Positions 25,413 to 37,944 of a stretch of 64,000 bases of DNA are shown here, piece by piece (positions within the stretch are counted from its first letter, which is position 1; every line of letters starts with the position of its first letter). The position numbers were made by a program, and so were the translations under genes. The notes beneath the pieces were generated by a model. That model was not told the DNA's origin. It ran no database searches and saw nothing but the letters and a program-made list of their open reading frames with translations. Source of the DNA: Nymphaea colorata (lineage: Eukaryota > Streptophyta > Magnoliopsida > Nymphaeales > Nymphaeaceae); assembly GCF_008831285.2 (NCBI RefSeq), contig NC_045143.1, positions 24,060,302 to 24,124,301 of the forward strand. The letters run 5' to 3'.

Positions 25413-25849
25413 GGATGACATTCAATTTCTTAGACTCTACGACACAACATCCAGTCTTTAGTCTAATTACCCTTAGTAAAGATACTATGAATAGTCAAAC
25501 CTCATACCAATAGGTCAGCTCCAGCCCCTTGTGGATTTGCATGTAATCATATGGAAGGACTATATTTTCTTTCATTTACAGTATGCATGTAAAAAGAAAA
25601 TTTTGCATATAAACACATATATAAGCTAATGACATGGAACTCATTTCAACACCATAAAAAATTGGGTCTTTATGATGCATGAAAAATACTAGTAAAATTA
25701 AGCCTGGGCACCGAGCTGGGCCGCCACCAGGTACCTGGTGCCCGACCCAACTCGGGCCCGGGCCCAAGCCCAGAAAAACTGCTTAGCGGGCTCATTGATC
25801 GGGCCCGGCCCGGCCTGGTAATTAATGGCTCGGGCTCGGGTTTTCAACT

Positions 25850-27500
25850 ATCATCGTTGAGGGCCCGAGAAGCCCGACAATAACTTAAAAAAGATTTTTT
25901 TTTTGAGAAAAATTGACTTAGGGTTTTCGTTTCATACTTTCAATCTTTCATTCTCGACTAGAGTCGTCCGTCATTTTCCACTTCTCCTCTAGTCCTCCAC
26001 TCCCTCTGTGCTTGTGGCTTTGCAAGAGAACTGCCTCCTCTGGTCCTCCCCATCGGTCATCGTCATCGCCCATCGGCGATTCAGCTGCCTCCTCCGGTCC
26101 TCCCCGTCGCCCATCAGTTACCTCCTCCGGCCCAGTAAATTTGTTTTACATTATGCATAGCTAGTCTGCGATAGCATGTCCAAATGTCTGAAGCAAGTCT
26201 CTTTCACCACAAGGGCATTTTACTTAGCAGAGCTTTCTTGTATCACCATCAAGCAACAGAGTGAACATCTTTTCTAGCTGTTAAATCTGACACCTGATAC
26301 CTCTAGTTATCTACGTAGGCCGATTGTATGCTTTTGAAAAGGCTCACAGGTTGGATCCGACATCTAGTGGATGTGGTGTTCGTTAGTTTAAAACTGCGCT
26401 TCTTCAACTTTTAGAAAGGGTGATGTAGAAAATGTTTGTCCTTCTTCGTACCTATGTTTAACAGTTTCATGTTCTAAGTTTTATGAGCATGCTAATTACA
26501 ATTGCCTGACAAATTTATAATGCTTAATTTGTCTAAATCTTACGAGAAATTAATATATTGTCTTCCATATTTATTATTATTTTTTAATATGGGCTTTCAT
26601 TCTGCTACAAACTCCTTTGTTTTTAACCTATGGAATCTTTTGCTCTTAGATTTTGACCATTTATGAAGAATAGTTATTATTTTCTTATGCTCTTATGCCC
26701 TTCTTATTTTCTATAATTTGGCTTACCTTATCTAAAGATTAGTACAAATGAAAATGTTTGTGATGGACAGAACTCAGGGACCATAGGTGTTTCCAAAATT
26801 GCAGTAGTCACATGATGGAAATTGGACAAGTTCAGAAAGAGGTTCTCTTCTTGTCATAGTATTGTACGGCATGGGGTGGCTTGTGTTTCCAATAATAGCC
26901 AGTAATACATTGTCTATGGTCTTCTATGGGAAGCTGAAACAATACATTTGGAGATTTGAAAGAACACAAGATTTGTGAATTAGAGTATTGTATATCTAAA
27001 ACTAAACTTACCTTAACTAAGTTGATAATGATAGCCTATGGAATCTGTTTTTGGTCATATAAAGTTGCGGCACATGGTCATTTTTTGTTCAGATGATAGC
27101 GATGGTGAAAGGTAAAGGATTTAGTAGTGTTGATGCTTTCCCTCTCTTGGCGTGTCATGAAATGGAATAAAGAGAATTTTGATATAATAGTAATGGAATT
27201 GTTTGATAAGGTTACAAAAACAATTGAATTGATAGAATGTGACACAGATTATCATGTAACCTCTCATGTAACTTAAAATTATGTATTCTATAACTTGTTT
27301 TGGTATGTTTGTTTATCATGTAACTTCTCTCAATCTTCTATGTGATATATTTTGGTATGTTTGTTTCTTTCAACAAGTGGCAACTTATTCTATTTTATTG
27401 TTCATCAATAGTTTAAATAAGTCCATTCTCAAAAACTTTATTATGCATCTTATTGTTCATTTTTATTGTCTTGGTTATTTACATGTGTCATTTCAACTTA
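25850..27500 (+). other. Leader and intron-like 5' region of the outer hAT
   Basis: 25920-26150 is pyrimidine-rich (CCTCCTCTGGTCCTCC repeated three times, in variants) and resembles a 5' untranslated exon. 26150-27500 is AT-rich and intron-like. No coding sequence is recognised. The 116-residue frame 27281-27631 is open mostly in intron-like sequence, and only its last third overlaps the likely transposase start (MLPSSSDEEYCPTPYG, from about 27508). Confidence 0.4.
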
Positions 27501-27507
27501 TGTCAGT

Positions 27508-28142
27508 TATGTTGCCTAGTTCCTCTGATGAAGAATATTGCCCAACTCCTTATGGAAATAGTCGAATCATACTCATCTACCGAGAGAGAAGTTGTCTCCA
27601 AGAAAAAAATGACTTCAAAAGTATGAATTGACTTTATATTGGCTAAATATAAGGAATAAGAGTTTGTCAAATGCAAACATTGTGGAGAACAACTGAAAAC
27701 AAGCCGTGCTAATGGAACTAGTCATTTAATTGAACATATAAAATCTTGTTTAAATAGGCAAATCAATGAAGGAAAACAAAGAACTTTATCATTTGCAGTT
27801 GGTGACTCTGGTGCAACTTCTCTATGTATACAAAAATTTGACATGGAGTCTATAAGAAAGTTGATGTTAAAGTGTGTAATAGCACATGAGCTTTCGTTCA
27901 AATTAGCAGAATATAAATATCATAACAAACTTCTTCAAGGGTGCAATGAAAGGTTAGTTCCATTTTCTAGAAAAATGTTGAAAAGAGAAATTATGTCATG
28001 TAATTGAGAAAGCCCAATTTGAAGAATTTATAAATGATTCTACGCAACGACATTGACATTTGATATGTGGATTTCGTAGCAAACATTAGGTTATCTATGC
28101 GTGACAGGACAATATATTGATAGTTGCATGCTCATATGTTCA
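27508..28142 (+). pseudogene. hAT transposase, N-terminal part (BED finger), interrupted
   Basis: Conceptual translation with frame changes and stops gives an acidic start (LPSSSDEEYCPTP), then VSKKKMTSKV.IDFILAKY. A BED-type zinc finger follows (FVKCKHCGEQL...SRANGTSHLIEHIKSC; Cys-X2-Cys with the His/Cys pair) near 27663-27755. After it come TLSFAVGDSG and the LTFDMWIS...GYLCVTGQYID segment that leads into the hAT RNase H-like core. Internal stops are visible, for example between the SKV and IDF words and after SCN. The reading is cut at 28142 by the inner hAT-like element and resumes at 40978. It cannot make transposase. Confidence 0.85.
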
Positions 28143-28150
28143 ATTTTGTA

Positions 28151-28345
28151 TAGGGATGAACAACAATCGAGCTACTCGAGCTCAACTTGTTAAAGCTCGG
28201 CTCGAAAATGAGTTTGAGCTAAGTAATTTGCTTAATGAGTCGAGCTTGAGTTCATGAATCGACTCATTCAAATAATCGAGTTGAGTTCGAGTTCACTGGT
28301 TCCAGACTGTTAAAGCTCGACTCAGCTCGATTAATCATGTGTAGT
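28151..28345. repeat. Left subterminal repeat cluster (CGAGCTCGAG-like)
   Basis: Repeated, overlapping words such as CGAGCTACTCGAGCTC, AGCTCGGCTCGA, GTCGAGCTTGAG and GAGTTGAGTTCGAG in both orientations. Such subterminal arrays are known transposase-binding regions in Ac-like hAT elements; the binding role here is inferred. Confidence 0.75.
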
Positions 28346-30191
28346 GCCCGACTCATTTTTTTATTAAAAATTTGGTTTTGGAACCCTTTGTCTCGGTTTG
28401 CCATTTTGTTCTCAATTGTTTCAAAAATGCTTTCCCCCAATGTAGAAACCCTTATTCGTAAGAAAACCCTTCATCCTTCAACTTCAACTTGTTTCAAGCG
28501 AGGCGCCGCCGCTTTGATCTCCTCTTGTTGACGAGGACCGTCGGGTTCCTCCATTCCAATGACCCTGGTAGAACACCGGCAGCTCTCTCGTCGCAGTGAG
28601 CTAGTGAGTACCTCTTTGCCCTTTTGTTCTCTCTATCATATCACATTTTTTTTCCCCAAATGAAACCCTTGTAAGTTTGTTACTTTGTGTCATCCTTCAA
28701 GGTTTTAGGTGAGTGCTTCAACCGATCTCCCCTTGTTGTCGAGGACTATCGGCATGGGGTTACACCTTTCCGATGACCCTCGAAGAACACTGGCAGCTCT
28801 CTCATCACAGATAGATACGACACAACTATAACGTTGAAGTTTCATTCATCATACACATAGATTATTGTGATTTATGTGTTACTCCTCTCCTTTTGTTTCT
28901 TCCTTGAGCATTTGTCTATCTGTTATATATATGAACCATTTGCATGTAGTTATAAAAGAGATTAGTTGGTGATGTTTTATTGGAACGATGCTCTCTCTCT
29001 CTGTCTATTGCTAAATTGATATGGTTTTAGCCATTATGTTTCATGAAGTCTCCTCTCAGGTGTCTTATATGAGAAATGAGTAAAACAGTCCCAAAATGTG
29101 ACTGGCTTTTCAAGTCTCTTTCCTTGTCAAGGATTCACCAATCTGGTGAATATACTTGCAATGAAAGTTAATGGAAGGTTAAACCGTAACATGTATGAGA
29201 GAATGAGGTTTCAGGTTGCTATAGTACCATTACATTTTACATCGATCCTAAATTATTTTATTGTCACCAGTCTTACCAGGATGCCGATGTTCGTAGACGT
29301 TACCTATTGGCTATGTTAGTTGCCGCCTGCCATTACAAAAGGGAAATTGTAGGAGCTCAGTGGAAAGCCTAGCAGAAGGATGACCATCAGACTCTTAGAG
29401 GCAGAACCCATAGTATTCGAGCAAGATTGGAGAAAGTGGCTTACTCACCATGTAATTTACGTTCTTGCTTGAGGCACAGAAAGTGGCTTACTCACCATGT
29501 TGTGGACACAGATAGTGGAAGATTACTAGGTAGTAATCAAGATCAATAGATAAATTCTATGCAATCAAGATCAACCCTTCATGCTAAAGTATGACACTTA
29601 AACATGAAATCTAAATATAGTTGAGTTGAACTATGGATTTGTTCATTTTGCAGGCAGAAGTTGCTATTTCAAAAAGGTCAGTCTTAAAGTGAACTTGTCA
29701 AAATCACACTACATGATTGCTTATCTTGCAGGTTGTTGTAAGTCCTTTGGTTTTTCCATGTTTAATTTCTCTTTATAGTTATGTTACATAACAAAGGTAT
29801 CATATGAATCAGGATACTTGGTATGATCTTAATTGTGTAATTCTCACGGAGAGACAGAGTGACAGATGTTAGTTTCTGGATCAGCATGTCATTAACTACT
29901 TGGATATTTATGTTGTCTGACTTCTTTTTTATCTTACAGTGGTTATATAACATTAGCTGAGACTGTGATGCTTCAACAGCAGAGCTTGGAAAAGTTTCTT
30001 TCCCCTTTATAATCAAAGAAAAAGTCTATTATAATTTTCATATCTCAACATTTCTTGATGACTCCTTATTTGTTTCCTGTTATCAGCCTTTCTCTTTGTT
30101 TTTTCTGAGCATATTATCTTCAAGTGGAGTCTTAAATGGAAGCCAGCTGAGGCATAAAAGAAGAGCCTATGTTTATGGTGAACTTGCTTAG
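28346..30191 (+). other. Interior of inner hAT-like element: leader-like and exon-like sequence
   Basis: 28500-28600 and 28718-28812 are related copies of a GC-richer, leader-like segment (shared words CTTGTTG.CGAGGAC and CACTGGCAGCTCTCTC). Around 29265-29330 an open stretch reads DADVRRRYLLAMLVAACHYK and continues to IVGAQWKA before a stop, and 29152-29213 reads ILAMKVNGRLNRNMYERMRF. These have coding-like composition but I do not recognise the protein. They may be exons of a captured host gene. There is no continuous gene. Confidence 0.4.
28500..28812. repeat. Diverged direct repeat (about 210-bp spacing)
   Basis: The phrase gatctcctcttgttgacgag through gcagctctctcgtcgcag (28515-28597) recurs with substitutions at 28723-28810. 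Both copies are followed by similar gagtacctct/gatacgac-type text only briefly. Confidence 0.7.
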
Positions 30192-30196
30192 CACAG

Positions 30197-31209
30197 TGTT
30201 CGCACCCCACCCCCATCTCAAGGGGGGTTGAAATGCGAATCAGCAAAATTCTTTTAAAATGGAGGTTTAGAAAAATATCCTAAGGGAAAGGGATCCGCCC
30301 GTCGGTACGAGGTCCAACCATTCTTGCCACCTTTAATAGGGGTAATTGGACCAAGAACGAATGATCATTTGGATCATATACGAGTTTTTGATGCAAATCC
30401 TATATGCTTATGCATTGAGGTTTTGGATTCAAGAACTAAAATTCATTTTGAATGAGTGATTTGAACTTGGTTTGAAGATTAGAGGATTTTCAAGTTAGTT
30501 CAAAAACCTTTATTTTTGTGTCATTCGATTTGAAATACACAATTCTTGAGGATTTTGAAGAGTGAAATTGAGTTCTTTATTGTGAACTCTACATGGTTCA
30601 TGAGTTGAAATTATGATTAACTTTTGAAAAATAGCTAAGTTTCCTTAGCAAAGAAACTTGATTTTTGAATTCTTCTTTTACCAAATCGTGTGATTTGGTT
30701 AAGTAGAGTTCATTCTTTTGATGAAACATAGGTTCCAAATTGTTAGAAAACGTGTTGTTTTCCAAACACACTTTGGCCAAGATTGTGAGTGCATTGCTTG
30801 TGTTTTCTTTTGAAGTTAAGAGAAGTTTACAAATTTTGTTGTAATATGACTTGGTCACTTTTTGCAACTCAAATTTGAATCACTTAACTTCTTGAGAATG
30901 TGCATGTGGTGCTATTGATTTTGAGTGAAAGTGAATGCATGAAATGAGAAGGGAAACTATATGAAACATTCATTATTCTCTCTCTCATAATCTCTCAAGA
31001 TTCATTCATATGAAACATACATTCTTCACCCTCTCATAATCTCTCAAAGTTCATCCATTGTAATTAATATGTAATACAATCTACACATAAAGATTAATTT
31101 TAATTAAAATGTAGGACTTTCTCAAAATGTGTTATTATATTATTAAGCACATGAATTAGAGATGTAGTCCATAAGCTTGAGACTTAACATAAAATTATCA
31201 AAATGATGA

Positions 31210-31242
<33 letters not shown>

Positions 31243-34083
31243 AATGATGCCAAAATCAATTTTTTGAAATAGATGGGAGACGTGGATGACATCCACTTTT
31301 GTCTCAAGATAGCCAAAAAAATTAGATCTTATATTGATTTAGATGGCTGAAAGTTGTGGACATTGATCCCAAGAAAGGGCTTGTTTCTAAAATATAAGTG
31401 AGAAGTCTTTGATCAAATTCAGATTTCGTACTCACGAAATTGCCAACTTCTTTGGATGGTTCTAGGATAGTTGGCATTTCAAATATGTAAAATTTGACAT
31501 TCTTAAACCAATTCCTATAAAACATGGTCTGATTTCAACAACACACATACATCTTACATATGGATTGCTGAAATTGAGCAAATTTTAAAATGAAATGAAA
31601 ATGATTTCATAACTTGGTACTATGAAAATCAAAATGAACCATCTTCTTAAAAACAGTTTGGAAACGTGTTCCAATTTGATTTTAAGAGAGAAAAGCAATT
31701 TTTAACAAGATATTAAACATTTATATGTATATATATAACAATGTATACACATATGTACTTTACTCTTCAAAATAAAATTTCATGAAGGGACCACATAACT
31801 CACGAGTCATGAAGATTCATGGCTGGGTTCTTTTATGTAAGAGGATTGAAAATTTGTTTCAAATCTCTCCTACTACCGTTGATCAATTAAATAAAGCATG
31901 AAACAAAATAACTTTAAATAGAAAGAGATAAATGAATGCTCAAGCTAGTCAATCCTTAGTTTCGCCATGCGAAGATGGATTACATTCATGAGAATGCATA
32001 CATCCTTAGTAGGCTTTTTTTTTGTTATATATATATTGCAACAAGATCACTCCCTCACCGTGGGATTCTCTCATGGTGGGGGAGTTCAAAATGGTTTTAA
32101 GCTGACTGTTTTGAAAGGGACGTGGCCTTGGGGCCCTTTTCAAAATTTGATACATGGGTTCATCTTTAAGAAAAACCGAGGTACGCATGTATTATGCATT
32201 AACATGTACATTTAATCATAGGTTTTTCCTAGCTGGACATCATTCCCAGCCATGAAACAAATGAAAATAAACCCTCCCACGAATTGCTGGAATTAAAATG
32301 AACTAATGAGAAGCCAAAATAGATGAGAAATGTGTTAAAATCACCTACCTTGCAGTCGGTCTTGATACTTGATCTTTGCCTTCACTTGTTTTCTAAATCG
32401 AGCAATCCTAAGCAAGAATCCAAGCTTGGATTCGAGCTTAGCAAAGCTAGAAGTAGAATAGCTTGCTTGTTGGAATTTGTAGCAGGAAAGAAGACTTCTC
32501 ACCATGAAAATCCTAAGTAAGGGTTCACTTAAGCACCCTAACTTATCAAAATCAATGGAGAGAATAGAAGAAAATCAAGAAAAAATGGGGAAGAGTACTA
32601 GGACGAATCTCTCATCTCTTCCTTGACTTCTCCCTCGTAGCTCCTTGGCTGCAACACTTGATGGAATACCTCAAATTTTCGTCCCCCCCCCCCCCCCCTT
32701 GGTGGCCAAGGGGAAGTTTATATAGAGGAGGAGGTGGGTTCAACCACCTCCTTTAATTTGCCTTGGAAGATTAATCAAGGCTTAGAGTGGTGAAAAATGG
32801 ATTAAATGAGTTTTATGGCTCTATTTAATCATTCTTAGCCCATTTGCACGAACTAGATGGGCTGGGCTAGGTGTGGTCAACCTTGGTTCAGACCTAGCAG
32901 ACCAACTTTGACAAAAATTTTGGATGAAAATGCTCTTGCATAGGGTTTTGCCTTATTTTATGTTTTTTTTTTTTTTTGAAATCAAGCTTGTTAGGTTCAA
33001 ACCTAGTTTCTAAGCTCCAAATGCCATCGAATTATGATAATCCAATTTAAATTTGAATAAAATTTAAAAATTTTATCAAATTATGCTCGAAAAGGGTATT
33101 TCTGTCCATAATTTGATTGAAGACAGATTTCAACTGAATCAAACTTTCGTTTGAAAATTTGAATTTTAATTTGGTATTTGATTTATGAATTTGACAAATC
33201 CAAATGTTTATTTGTCTTTCATAAACCAATTCGGACTTTGTAATCTCAATTTGACCATAGAAGGGCAAAATTGTCCAGATTGGTTAATTTCGACCAATTG
33301 GCCAAAGTCAAAGCTCATTTGTGAGTAGTTTGACTTTGTTTGAGGTAATTTGATAAATTTGAGCTAAGAAAGCTCTTAATTGAGCTAAATTGTACTTTGA
33401 CTTAGTTTAGTCAAAGTGAGTTTGGTTCGGTCAAAGTCTATTTTCGTCCATTAATTGGATCGTGAGACAGACCTACTTTTTTGCCAAGCTGAGCTCATGT
33501 TGACTGAGCCTAGTTAAGATTTGGGTGCACTAGGGTCGAACCTACTTGAATTAAGTGGGTTTGACCAGTCTAGTTATTGCTTTTCGAAGATTGAAAACTC
33601 TTTAAAGAGGACCTAGTTAAAGAAGAGAGAGATGCATAAATGTTTCTCTTTTCCTAGATTTTTAGTTATAGTATCATTCATTTCTCCTTGAAAATCATTT
33701 TTTCATTTAATTGGGAGAAAACTTTTATTTATTTTTATTTTTTTTTAAATGGGGGGTGTGACCCCTGGGGGCCTCCTGACCACACGGGCTAGGTAAGGCC
33801 CACACGTGGGTTCCACGTAGCATTCTAGACTGAATTAGATCCAATTCTTGGATCTAAGTCAAAATTTGAATTCTGCAATTGGATTTGGATTTCAAATCCT
33901 AAATTGGACATAGTTTGGACTCGTAATCCTGCATTGGGATTTGTGTCACAAGTTAAATTCATTATTTGAATCCAAATTACATTTAGGTTTGAAATTGGTT
34001 TTGAAATTACAAAATTTCACAATTCTTTTGAGAAATTTTCACATTGCTTCAATTTTGATGTGGAAAAATTTGGGGTGTTAACA
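30197..34083 (-). repeat. 3' LTR of the Tat-type element (left copy)
   Basis: 3887 bp, starting TGTTCGCACCCC and ending GGTGTTAACA on the plus strand. A minus-strand TATA box (TATATAAA, plus-strand 32717-32724) lies about 1.36 kb from the U3 start. It is followed in transcript direction by a 16-base homopolymer (plus-strand C run 32683-32698). Contains a short (TA)n near 31214-31242. The open frames 30598-30867, 31322-31525, 32323-32520 and 33047-33268 repeat in the other LTR and have no domain. Confidence 0.92.
32717..32724 (-). promoter_or_regulatory. Probable LTR TATA box (3' LTR)
   Basis: TATATAAA read on the minus strand, the transcription direction of the element, in a GC-rich setting (CCTCCTCTATATAAACTTCC). 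The same motif occurs in the other LTR at 38623-38630. Confidence 0.6.
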
Positions 34084-34097
34084 GATGCCCCTCTTTG
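34084..34097 (-). promoter_or_regulatory. Polypurine tract of the Tat-type element
   Basis: On the minus strand AACAAAGAGGGGCATC directly precedes the LTR start TGTTAAC. A purine run next to the 3' LTR is the expected plus-strand primer of an LTR retrotransposon. Confidence 0.8.
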
Positions 34098-35132
34098 TTG
34101 TTAAGCAAGTTGAAGAATTTGCTTAGAGCAAAGATTTACGCACCAAATTTTTGCAAATTGAAATTGAAAAATCCATTTTTCAAGTGAGGTTGAACTATCC
34201 TCACTCGAGGGGAAATGATAGGCATAGACCTGAAATAAGAATATTTTCCTCTTTCTCGCTGGAGACTTTGTGGAGGAATTAATGTTGGTTGAAAAATTTT
34301 GCAATTGCGAAAGTTTTTTGCATTTGATGCCTTGTAGACCATTGGCAAGTGCTTTTTCTCTCATTTTACTTAGCTTTTCACCTATTCACCTTTGCTTTTG
34401 AATTTTGATTTTCTCTTTTTGAGCCACCCTTCACTCTTAGGGAAAATTCCTCACCACCCCAAAAGCTACTATGGAGTTCCACCTCTTTGGTGGTTTTGTG
34501 TAGTTTGCTTTGTACAATATCAAGTCTATCGGGCTTTCTTCTGAACCCTTGTAGCGAGCTTTGGGCCGGTAACTCCTAGACCAGTTGGCCTTAGGGTACC
34601 AAGTGTAAAACACTCCTCGGACTTACTTACTCGAATTCAGAAGGCTTTAGGAGACTTAATATAAGCAAAACGTTCATGGATTTATGTTTAGCTTCATGGT
34701 GTAAGCGTAGGTCATATGCCCACCCGCGCCTACAGAGCTTTGAACCAGACGTACAACTACACTCACCCCGAGCTCATCGCTCAACTCATTTTGCTTGATA
34801 GCTTTTTCTTGTATGTTGCCAAGGTCTTTTGGGTCACAAGGGCTTTTTCTTGTATCTTGCCAAGGTCTTTTGGGTCACAAGGGCTTTTTCTTGTGGCATC
34901 TCATGCTAGACCTTTACAAGTGCCACTTGTCGGGACCAACATTAATTTCTATACATTAATCCCTCAATTGTTGTCCTCAAAACATGAGCTGAGTTTGAAA
35001 ATTTTGGAAAATTTGATGCTTTTTTTTTTTTGAAATTTTCTCTAAGGGATACTGTGCCCCTTAGTTGGTTTGAAAATTGGTAAAAATGTGCTTATTAAAA
35101 CACAATTGTTTCGAAATCATTGATTCGCAAAT
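34098..35132 (-). other. Long 3' internal region of the Tat-type element
   Basis: About 1 kb lies between the polyprotein stop and the polypurine tract. No domain was recognised on either strand; the frames 34101-34364 (minus) and 34716-35033 (plus) have no known match to me. A region of this kind between integrase and 3' LTR is usual in the Tat branch. Confidence 0.5.
34801..34895. repeat. 41-bp tandem repeat, about 2.3 copies
   Basis: The unit gctttttcttgtatgttgcc...gggtcacaag starts at 34801, 34842 and 34883 (third copy partial), with one substitution between the first two. It lies in the 3' internal region of the retrotransposon. Confidence 0.9.
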
Positions 35133-36073
35133 TCAAGTATATAATTTCTTGAGATGCAAGGCATTAATTGGATCAGGGATTTCGACCCCATCGGCGTCAA
35201 TCAGCCGATAAGAATTGTGAGGTAGAACCTCTTTGACAACATAGGGGCCTTCCCAGTTCGGTGCCCATTTTCCTTTGGGTCTACTCCTGAGTGGAACTAT
35301 AGATCTTAGTACAAGATCATTTACCTGAAATTTTCTCTCAATAATTGATTTTTCATAATGTCGGGTGACTCTCATGCGATAGACTTCAGCATGCTCTGCC
35401 GCTTGTAGCCTTTTCTCGTCTAAGAGTTCTAATTGAGCAAGTCTCTTTTTTTGATACTTGCTAATTGGGAGTTCAATGAGAGCAGCAAATTTCATTGCTG
35501 GTTTTTGGACATGTAATGGAAGGACAATTTCCGTTCCATATACTAACTCTGCTGGTGTAGCATTGGTGGGTGTTCGAATTGTGGTTCGATACGCCCAAAG
35601 TGCATTGTGCATTTTCTCGTGTCAATCTCGGCCTGTTTCAATAGTCTTTTCTAAGACACGAATCAAATATTGTTGGTTGCTTTTGCCTGACCATTACCTT
35701 GAGGGTAATATGGGGCAGAGAAGTGATGTTGTATTTTGTGTTTGTGACAAAGATTGCACACTTTCTCATTTTTAAAATGAGTACCGTTGTCAGAAACGAT
35801 ATCGTGCGGGATGCCAAATCTACACAAAAGATTTTTGTGGATAAAGGACACTACATGTCGTCCTTCGACTGTTTTTAAGGTGATTGCTTCGACCCATTTG
35901 GTAAAATAATCTATTGCTGCAAGAAAATACCTATGTCCATTTGAGGCAGGCGGATTGATTGGACCGACCACGTCGAAGAACCACATACAGAACGGCCAGG
36001 GTGAGCTAACCGAATGAAGGTACACTACTGGAGCATAAATTGATGGTGCATGCAATTGACCAGGTGTGCCATC
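35133..36073 (-). pseudogene. Tat-type integrase remnant (core and C-terminal domain)
   Basis: Reading from 36073 downward, the frame is open from the LTR edge: GTPGQLHAPSIY..., then the integrase core SSPWPFCMWFFDVVGPI with the first catalytic Asp and VSDNGTHFKN with the second. The third acidic residue is lost: NGQAKATNN where the family has NGQ(A/V)E. A frame change follows near 35670 and an in-frame TGA interrupts GRD.HEKMHNALWAYRTT. The C-terminal domain is then open to the stop at 35133 (VNDLVLRSIV..., KGKWAPNWEGPYVV). The zinc-finger half of integrase is missing because the internal deletion joins the LTR straight to this point. The result is an inactive fragment. Confidence 0.9.
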
Positions 36074-37077
36074 TGTTCTCACCCCACCCCTCTCTCAATG
36101 GGGGTTGAAATGCGAATCAGCAAAATTCTTTTCAAATGGAGGTTTTGAAAAATATCCTAAGGGAAAGGGACATGTACGAGGTCCAACCTTTTCTACCGCC
36201 TTTAACAGGGCTAATTGGACCAAGGACGAAGGAACATTTGAATCATGTACGAGCTTTTTGATGCAAATCCTATATGCTTATGCATTGAGGTTTTGGATTC
36301 AAGAACTAAAATTCATTTTGAATGAGTGATTTGAACTAGTTTTGAAGATTAGAGGATTTTCAAGTTGGTTCAAAAACCTTTGTTTTTGTGTCATTCGATT
36401 TGAAATACACAATTCTTGAGGATTTTGAAGAGTGAAATTGAGTTCTTTATTGTGAACTCTACATAGTTCATGAGTTGAAATTATGATTAACTTTAGAAAA
36501 ATATCTAAGTTTTCTTAGCAAAGAAACTTGATTTTTGAATTCTTTTTTTACCAAATCATGTGATTTGATTAAGTAGAGTTCATTCTTTTGATGAAACATA
36601 TGTTCCAAATTGTTAGAAAACGTGTTGTTTTTCAAACACACTTTGGCCAAGATTGTGAGTGCATTGCTTGTGTTTTTTTTTTTAAGTTAATAGAAGTTTA
36701 CCAATTCTTGTTGCAATATGACTTGGTCACTTTTTGCAACTTAAATTTGAATCACTTAACTTCTTGAGAATGTGCATGTGGGCTACTGATTTTGAGTGAA
36801 AGTGAATGCATGAAATGAGAAGGGAAACTATATGAAACATTCATTATTCTCTCGTTCATAATCTCTCAAGATTCATTCACATAAAACATACATTTTTCAC
36901 TCTCTCATAATCTCTCAAAGTTCATCCATTGTAATTACATGTCATACAATCTACACATAAAGATTAATTTTAATTAAAATGTAGGACTTTCTCTAAATGT
37001 GCTTATTATATGATAAAGCACATGAATTAGAGATGTAGTCCATAAGCTTGAGACTTAACATAAAATTATCAAAATGA

Positions 37078-37139
<62 letters not shown>

Positions 37140-37910
37140 AATGATGCCAAAATCAATTTTTGGAAATAGATGGGAGACGTGGATGACATCCACTTTTGTC
37201 TCAAGATAGCCAAAAAAATTAGATTTTATATTGATTTAGATGGCTGAAAGTTGTGGACATTGATCCCAATAAATGGCTTGTTTCTTAAATATAAGTGAGA
37301 AGTCCTTGATCAAATTTCAGATTTCGTACTCATGAAATTGCCAACTTCTTTGGATGGATCTAAGATAGTTGGCATTTCAAATATGTAAAATTTGATATTC
37401 TTAAACCAATTCCTATAAAACATGGTCTGATTTCAACAACATACATACATCTTACGTATGGATTGCTAAAATTAAGCAAATTTTAAAATGAAATGAAAAT
37501 GATTTCATAACTTGGTACTATGAAAATCAAAATGAACCATCTTCTTAAAAACAGTTTGGAAACGTGTTCTAATCTGATTTTAAGAGAAGAAAGATTTTTT
37601 TAACAAGAGATTGAACATGTATATAACAACGTATACATATACGTACTTTACTCTTCAAAATGAAATTTCATGAAGGGACCACATAACTCACGAGTCATGA
37701 AGATTCATGGCTGGGTTCTTTTATGTAGGAGGATTGAAAACTTGTTTCAAATCTCTCCTACTACCCTTGATCAATTAAATAAAGCATGAAATAAAATAAC
37801 TTTAAATAGAAAGAGATAAATGAATGTTCAAGCTAGTCAATCCTTAGTTTCACCATGCAAATGTGGATTCCATTCATGAGAATGCATCCAGCCCTAATAG
37901 GCTTTTTTTT

Positions 37911-37944
<34 letters not shown>

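Noticed and set aside
35458-35775. 105-residue plus-strand frame
   Set aside because: It is the antisense shadow of the Tat integrase C-terminal domain on the minus strand.
36993-37193. Frames with long IYIYIY runs here and at 61530-61768
   Set aside because: These are translations of (TA)n microsatellites.
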